From contig JACVTC010000014.1 of NCBI GenBank assembly GCA_016946835.1, positions 1,376,001-1,440,000 on the forward strand: DNA of 64,000 nucleotides, written 5' to 3'. The DNA comes from Neocallimastix lanati (nom. inval.) (lineage: Eukaryota; Neocallimastigomycota; Neocallimastigomycetes; Neocallimastigales; Neocallimastigaceae). Position numbers and translations under genes: made by a program. The notes beneath the pieces were generated by a model that was not told the origin of the DNA, ran no database searches, and was given only the letters and a program-made list of their open reading frames with translations. Below, piece by piece: positions 58,401 to 64,000 of the stretch (positions are counted from its first letter, which is position 1; each line of letters opens with the position of its first letter).

Positions 58401-61400
58401 ATCGGATGAACTTCAAATTAAGATGGCTCAAGGAGCTAAGCCAGGTGAAGGTGGTGAATTACCAGGTCATAAGGTTTCTGAAAGCATTGGTAAGACTAGA
58501 CATTCTACTCCAGGAGTTGGTCTTATTTCCCCACCACCTCATCATGATATTTATTCCATTGAAGATCTTAAACAATTAATTTATGATTTGAAATGTTCAA
58601 ATCCAAATGCTCGTGTTTCTGTTAAGTTAGTCTCTGAAGTTGGTGTCGGTATTGTTGCTTCTGGTGTTGCCAAGGCTAAAGCCGATCATATTCTTATCTC
58701 TGGCCATGATGGTGGTACAGGTGCCTCCAGATTAACTGGTATTAAGTATGCTGGTCTTCCATGGGAATTAGGTCTTGCTGAAACTCATCAAACATTAGTT
58801 TTAAATGATCTTAGAGGTCGTGTTGTTGTTCAAACTGATGGTCAATTAAAGACTGGTAGAGATGTTGCTATTGCTTGTTTACTAGGTGCTGAAGAATTTG
58901 GTTTTGCTACGGCTCCATTAATTTCTATGGGTTGTACTATGATGCGTAAGTGTCATTTAAATTCTTGTCCAGTAGGTATTGCTACTCAAGATCCAGAACT
59001 TAGAAAGCGTTTCAAGGGTCAACCAGAACATGTTATTAACTTCTTCTACTATGTTGCTGAAGAATTAAGAGAAATTATGGCTAAATTAGGTTTCCGTACT
59101 GTCAATGAAATGGTTGGTCGTTCTGATATGTTAAAGGTTAGTGATTCTCTTGTTAATCCAAAGGCTATGACTCTTGATCTTGCTCCAATTCTTACTCCAG
59201 CTTATACCTTACGTCCAGGAGTACCAACTTACTGTGTTAGAAAGCAAGATCATACTCTCTGGAAACGTTTAGATAATATTGTCTATGAGGAAATGAAATA
59301 CAAGAAGGAAAAGGGAAGACCAATTGATACTACCATGGACTTTGATGTTGTCAATACTGATCGTGCCATTGGTACTACCGTATCCTATCACATTTCTAAA
59401 GAATATAAAGAAAAGGGTCTTCCAGAGGATACCATTGTATTTAATTTAAAGGGTTCTGCTGGTCAATCTCTTGGTGCTTTCTTAGCTAAGGGGGTAACTA
59501 TTAAATTAGAAGGTGATTCTAATGATTATGTTGGTAAAGGTTTATCCGGTGGTCGTATCATAATTTTCCCACCAAAGAATGCCATTTACAAGGCTGAAGA
59601 AAACATTATCGTGGGTAATGTTCGTTTATACGGTGCTACCAGTGGTGAAGCTTACATTAATGGTGTTGCTGCTGAACGTTTCTGTGTTCGTAATAGTGGT
59701 GCTACTGCTGTCGTTGAAGGTGTTGGTGATCATGGTTGTGAATATATGACTGGTGGTCGCTGTATTATTATTGGTAGTGTTGGTCGTAACTTTGCTGCCG
59801 GTATGAGCGGTGGTATCGCTTATGTTTATGATCCAGAAGGTCGTTTCCCAAGTAAATGTAACATGGAACTTGTAGGATTAGAACAATTAGAAGAATCAGA
59901 AGAAATTGAATTCCTTAAGAATACCCTTACAAAGCATGTTGAATATACAGGTTCTTCAAAGGCTAAAACTTTATTAGAAGATTGGGAAAATACATTAAAT
60001 GACTTTGTTAAGGTTATGCCTGTCGACTATAAGAAGATTCTTGAAAAAAAGAAGACGAAGGTTCAAGAGGAAGCTGCTTCTGCTAAGAAGGCTGAAGAAG
60101 CCTCTAAAGCCAGAGAAAAGGAATTAGAAAAGAATAAGGATAGAGCCAATGAAAATATCATTGATATTGAAGATTTAACCATGGGTCCAAATGCTGAAGC
60201 TAAGAAGGATATCCAACATCTTGATAAGATTAAGGGCTTTATGAAATATAAGAAGGAAAAAGATCACTACCGTCCAGTTAAACGTAGAATTAATGATTGG
60301 AAGGAAGTTTCTAGACGTTTAGATCATGATTCTCTTAAGATTCAATCCGCTCGTTGTATGGATTGTGGTATTCCATTCTGTCAATCGGATACTGGTTGTC
60401 CATTAGGTAACATCATTCCAAAGTTTAATGAGTTGGTATTCAAGGAACAATGGAAGGAAGCCTTTATTCGTTTAACCACTACTTCCAACTTCCCAGAATT
60501 TACAGGTCGTGTTTGTCCAGCCTTATGTGAAGGTGCTTGTTGTTTAGGTGCTCAAAGCGATCCAGTTTCTGTAAAATCTATTGAAGCTGCTATTATTGAT
60601 AGAGCATGGGAAGAAGGATGGATTGTTCCAACACCACCATCTGAACGTACTGGTAAGAGAATTGCTATTATTGGTTCTGGCCCATCTGGTTTAGCTGCTG
60701 CTGATCAATTAAATAAGGCTGGTCACTCTGTTATCGTTTATGAACGTAATGATCGTATTGGTGGTCTTTTAATGTATGGTATTCCAAATATGAAATTAGA
60801 TAAGGAAATTGTTCAAAGACGTGTTGATTTAATGGCAGCTGAAGGTGTTAAATTCATTACTAATGCTCATGTCGGTAAGGATTTAGATGCTCGTACTTTA
60901 CAGAAAGATAACGATGCCTTATTAATCTGTACTGGTTCTACTCATCCAAGAGATTTAAAGATTAAGGGTAGAGAATTAAATGGTATTTACTTTGCAATGG
61001 AATACTTAGAAAGAAATACGAAGAGTTTAATTAATTCTCACTTTACTGATGGTAAGAATATTTCTGTTAAGGATATGAATGTTATTGTTATTGGCGGTGG
61101 TGATACTGGTAATGATTGTATTGGTTCTGCTATTCGTCAAGGAGCTAAGAGTGTAACTAACTTTGAACTTTTACCACAACCATCAAAGGAACGTACTCCA
61201 GAAAATCCATGGCCACAATGGCCACGTATCTTCCGTGTTGACTATGGTCACGAAGAAGCTATTCATAAGTACGGTAAGGATCCAAGAGAATATTGTATTA
61301 TGTCTAAGGAATTTGTTCCTGCTCCAACTGGTAATCGTATTGCTGGTATTAAAACAGTTCGTGTTGATTGGAGTAAGGATAGTAATGGAAAATGGGTGAT

Positions 61401-61785
61401 GAAAGAAATTCCAGATTCTGAAAAGGTCTTCCCAGCCGATATTGTCTTCCTTAGTATGGGTTTCACTGGTCCAGAAGATATTATTACTAAACAATTAGGT
61501 GTTCAACAGGATAAGCGTACCAATATTATTACTCCAAAGGATCGTTTCCAAACTTCTATTCCAGGTGTATTCGCTGCTGGTGATTGTCGTCGTGGTCAAT
61601 CTTTAGTTGTTTGGGGTGTTAGTGAAGGTCGTCGTGCTGCTCGTGAAATTGATTTATACTTAATGGGTAATACAGTATTACCGGTTACTGGTGGTATGAC
61701 AAAACGTGCTCCATCCGATATTAAGCTTCATATTGATGAAGCTCCACCAACTGCTAATCAAAATAACCATAATATGCATTCATAA
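55474..61785 (+). CDS. GLT1: Glutamate synthase, NADH-type (single-chain GOGAT)
   Basis: Converts glutamine plus 2-oxoglutarate to two glutamates using NADH, the second step of the GS/GOGAT ammonium assimilation route. Intronless, 2103 aa, normal for fungal single-chain enzymes. Class II glutaminase domain from Cys32 (DSCGVGF, expected N-terminal nucleophile after a 31-residue propeptide) with HSRFSTNTFPSW and HNGEINTLRGN. Central and FMN-binding synthase domain about 480-1240, with GEGGEDPERF, SGHDGGTGASRL and a 3Fe-4S motif at C1154, C1160, C1165 (CTMMRKCHLNSCPVG). GXGXG beta-helix about 1290-1490 (GATSGEAYINGVAAERF). A Lys/Glu-rich linker joins the small-subunit-like part from about 1585: 4Fe-4S cysteines from C1628 (CMDCGIPFC, CPALCEGACC), an FAD site (IAIIGSGPSGLAAADQL) and an NADH site (VIVIGGGDTGNDC). 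The start ATG follows a typical A-rich leader. Confidence 0.97.
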   Translation: MRDYKEKEFQSWADVLPKKQGLYDPENEKDSCGVGFVVSIKGERSNDILAKGKPLLCNMTHRGAVSADPRDGDGAGVMTGIPYEFFAEEIKENFNIELPPPGQYAAGNVFFNPEKKTLQESKEAFEGFASDLGLIVLCWRVVPTDNSMLGPSTLSKEPAILQPFITLASSSDNSNTFDMTYFERQLFFLRKQTTHALSIKDWFYICSLSNKTIVYKGLFTPVQVYNYYRDLNRPNYLTHFALVHSRFSTNTFPSWDRAQPMRWCAHNGEINTLRGNKNWMRAREGVMKSAAFGKKIEDIYPIIEVGGSDSAAFDNVLELLVINGALTMPEAIMIMIPEATSPTIEMETYKRDFYRWASCIMEPWDGPALFTFSDGRYVGANLDRNGLRPCRYYVTKDDIMICASEVGAVTTEPEDVTSKGRLMPGRMLLVDTQEGKIIDDGELKKAICNKHDFGSWIENNMIRLGDVVKYAKNNYYFKPNVLDNTTFAKDPRAIAFGYTHEQINMLFSPIFNDGKEALGSMGNDQPLACLSLQPRLPYDYFRELFAQVTNPPIDPIREEIIMSLGCAVGPEGNILEVTEEQCQRLFLPSPFISIDELSAIKDMDKMDSSWKVKTIDITYPKEEGIDGYIHTLDRICEEATQAINEGYKIAVLSDRNTSKRRVSISTLIAVGGVHHHLVRHKLRSRIALIAETAEAREVHHFCVLVGYGADGICPYLALEIMFKLHREGLVKEGVSREKIVENYRDVVNHGILKVMSKMGISTLQSYKGAQIFEALGVDSSVVNRCFVGTASRIKGVDFEILAIDALYLHDRAWPTRTTAKLRTLPESGDYHWRHGGEYRVNTPKAVAELQDAVRNKNDSAYKRYSEKSQEAIKNCTLRGLLEFKKNTDSIPIEFVEPWTSIVKRFCTGAMSYGSISYEAHTTLAIAMNRLGGKSNTGEGGEDPERFTKLENGDSLRSAIKQVASGRFGVTSHYLSESDELQIKMAQGAKPGEGGELPGHKVSESIGKTRHSTPGVGLISPPPHHDIYSIEDLKQLIYDLKCSNPNARVSVKLVSEVGVGIVASGVAKAKADHILISGHDGGTGASRLTGIKYAGLPWELGLAETHQTLVLNDLRGRVVVQTDGQLKTGRDVAIACLLGAEEFGFATAPLISMGCTMMRKCHLNSCPVGIATQDPELRKRFKGQPEHVINFFYYVAEELREIMAKLGFRTVNEMVGRSDMLKVSDSLVNPKAMTLDLAPILTPAYTLRPGVPTYCVRKQDHTLWKRLDNIVYEEMKYKKEKGRPIDTTMDFDVVNTDRAIGTTVSYHISKEYKEKGLPEDTIVFNLKGSAGQSLGAFLAKGVTIKLEGDSNDYVGKGLSGGRIIIFPPKNAIYKAEENIIVGNVRLYGATSGEAYINGVAAERFCVRNSGATAVVEGVGDHGCEYMTGGRCIIIGSVGRNFAAGMSGGIAYVYDPEGRFPSKCNMELVGLEQLEESEEIEFLKNTLTKHVEYTGSSKAKTLLEDWENTLNDFVKVMPVDYKKILEKKKTKVQEEAASAKKAEEASKAREKELEKNKDRANENIIDIEDLTMGPNAEAKKDIQHLDKIKGFMKYKKEKDHYRPVKRRINDWKEVSRRLDHDSLKIQSARCMDCGIPFCQSDTGCPLGNIIPKFNELVFKEQWKEAFIRLTTTSNFPEFTGRVCPALCEGACCLGAQSDPVSVKSIEAAIIDRAWEEGWIVPTPPSERTGKRIAIIGSGPSGLAAADQLNKAGHSVIVYERNDRIGGLLMYGIPNMKLDKEIVQRRVDLMAAEGVKFITNAHVGKDLDARTLQKDNDALLICTGSTHPRDLKIKGRELNGIYFAMEYLERNTKSLINSHFTDGKNISVKDMNVIVIGGGDTGNDCIGSAIRQGAKSVTNFELLPQPSKERTPENPWPQWPRIFRVDYGHEEAIHKYGKDPREYCIMSKEFVPAPTGNRIAGIKTVRVDWSKDSNGKWVMKEIPDSEKVFPADIVFLSMGFTGPEDIITKQLGVQQDKRTNIITPKDRFQTSIPGVFAAGDCRRGQSLVVWGVSEGRRAAREIDLYLMGNTVLPVTGGMTKRAPSDIKLHIDEAPPTANQNNHNMHS

Positions 61786-62285
61786 GATCCATATTTTTAA
61801 AAAAAATCGGAATCAAAAGATAAAAACGAACTACAAAACAAAAACAACAACAACAATAATAATAATGGAAATAAAAAGAACAAATTAAAATAATAAAAAA
61901 AAAAAAAAAATAAAATAAAAATAAAAAGAAATTACAGTAATTACAGTAACATTTATTAATTCTAATACAATTTACATCTTTTCAATATCATGACCAGTAT
62001 ATATACATAATAATAGTAATAATATTTTATATTTTTTATGTATTATTACTATTTTTTTTTTATTCATTATAAAAAAAAAAAACTTTTCATTTATTTATGT
62101 TTATTTAATGATGCATACAAATATAATTCAGTAAAAAAAAAAAAAAAAGAAAAAAAGAAAAAAAAAAAAACATTAAAAAAAATATATTACATAAATTAAA
62201 AAAAATTAATAGAATTTATTTAAAATAAAACCAAAGGAAGTTATAAATATTTCCATATATATAAGTGTAAGATAAAATTAATATC

Positions 62286-62316
<31 letters not shown>

Positions 62317-62739
62317 GAAGAAGTAATATATATACATATATATATATATAAAAGAATATTTAAAAATATAATTTCTTCTTCATAATTATTTTATTTATTA
62401 ATAATTAAAACAAAAATATTATTATTTTTTTCTCACTTAATTATTTAATTATATTTATCATTATGCTAATTCTGTTATATTAAGTTTTTTATTTGTTTTG
62501 AAAAATAATGATTATAAAAAAAAAAAATTTTTATATTATATAGTAGAATTTTTTTCCCATTAAAATTTATAAATATTTATTTACAGCTAGATTTTTATAT
62601 ATATATACATAAAAGAATTATTTATTATTTATCTATAAAACACACACACACACACGTAGTTATAATAAGTAATCAATTTATTTATATATAAAAATATATA
62701 TAAAGTTATAATAAATATTGTATTAAAATAAAAAATTTT

Positions 62740-62783
<44 letters not shown>

Positions 62784-63079
62784 TTTTGTTTATTAAATGA
62801 AGTAATAATATTAAATAAATTAAAAATATATGAATATTAAACATTTTACTATTTACCTATTTTTATTTTGGGAGTGTCTTTGAATACAGCTTGAATAGTG
62901 AAGAGAAATATGTATTTTGATATCTTAATGGTGTAAAAAAAAAAAAAATAATCTTTTAGTAATTTTATATAATATAATATTTATTCTAATGCAGATTCTT
63001 TATTCATTTATTCGAATTATTCTAGGAAATAAAGATTGTATAGGATAATATGTTTTTTGTTTTTTGGAAAAACTCATGT

Positions 63080-63162
63080 AATACTAATACTAATACTAAT
63101 ACTAATACTAATACTAATACTAATACTAATACTAATACTAATACTAATACTAATACTAATAC

Positions 63163-63259
<97 letters not shown>

Positions 63260-63329
63260 AATACTAATACTATTAATATAATACTAATACTAATACTAAT
63301 ACTAATACTAATAATAATAATACTAATAC

Positions 63330-63367
<38 letters not shown>
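63080..63367. repeat. Compound (ACTAAT)n / (AAT)n microsatellite
   Basis: About 14 hexamer units (63080-63164), then about 30 AAT units (63165-63255), then mixed hexamer and AAT units to 63367. The hexamer is an AAT pair with one A-to-C change, suggesting a variant that spread within the array. Confidence 0.92.
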
Positions 63368-63371
<4 letters not shown>

Positions 63372-63726
63372 TTACAAATGATAAATAATCATCATTGTAT
63401 CAATGAATAAACTTTATTCAATGATATTTATTGATGAAAATACATGAAACTTTTACATAAATTATTGATATATAAAAATTATCATTTGAATATGTATCAG
63501 AATTTCTTCTTTGCCTTATCATTTCAATATCAACACTCTTTGTAATTATTCTATGAAAATAGTACTTAAAATTATTTTTAATATGAATTATTTCATGTTA
63601 TTTCCATGTAGTATAATAAATATAATACTATAATACTTGTAATGATTCAAGTTATATAAATTACCATTATTGTTTTATTTGTTAAATTTATATTTTTTTG
63701 TATTATCTTGTTTTTAAATATGAATA

Positions 63727-63894
<168 letters not shown>

Positions 63895-64000
63895 ATATAA
63901 TTTTATTGATTAAAATAAAATATTTTGACCTATTAGATTTGATCAATTTTTGTGGAGGAATCAAAAAAAAAAATTTTTTTTTTCTTTATTATAATTATTA

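Overview
The window is eukaryotic, extremely AT-rich DNA. Noncoding stretches are almost pure A/T with long homopolymers and (AAT)n or (AAAT)n microsatellites, introns are short to medium with GT..AG borders, and proteins are rich in Asn and Lys. Chitin synthases fused to myosin motors show that it is a fungus. The base composition, the Asn-rich proteins and a leucine-rich-repeat/transmembrane/SH3 gene point to an anaerobic gut fungus (Neocallimastigomycota). That placement is inference, because no marker gene was compared with databases.

Layout. 1-5167: 3' part of a chitin synthase with myosin motor, cytochrome b5-like, catalytic and DEK_C domains. 5959-13870: transposon ground with two decayed non-LTR (LINE) retrotransposon copies, a C2H2 zinc-finger pseudogene wedged into one and a small TIR element inserted into the other. 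15778-21844: a complete paralogous chitin synthase (3 exons, 1794 aa). 23004-25223 (-): an 8-exon coiled-coil protein resembling the plant At4g15545 family. 26989-27725: ribosomal protein uS4/Rps9 with a 16-nt first exon. 28785-31620: more LINE debris. 32505-35413 (-): an 8-exon gene for the replication-licensing factor Cdt1. 37859-42490: a 9-exon LRR/TM/SH3 receptor-like gene with a 19-nt exon. 43337-44588: a nested cluster of short TIR elements with 9-bp target-site duplications. 45665-48463 (-): a sugar-porter-like membrane protein with a huge central loop. 48464-55473: a 7-kb gene desert. 55474-61785: intronless NADH-type glutamate synthase. 61786-64000: noncoding DNA with large microsatellites.

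The genes do not form one pathway; this is an ordinary dispersed fungal gene set. The most notable structures are four. The two chitin synthase paralogs share tracts of perfect nucleotide identity bounded by diverged sequence, which suggests gene conversion. The TIR family is built of about 15-bp subrepeats and has two exact 9-bp duplications plus a nested insertion. The LRR/TM/SH3 gene is a candidate receptor architecture. Cdt1 carries five full-consensus CDK sites in a row and a degenerate PIP degron.

Several genes (Rps9, Cdt1, the At4g15545-like gene, the LRR ectodomain) had to be assembled from exons by hand. All their junctions are GT..AG and keep frame, but they are not confirmed by transcripts.
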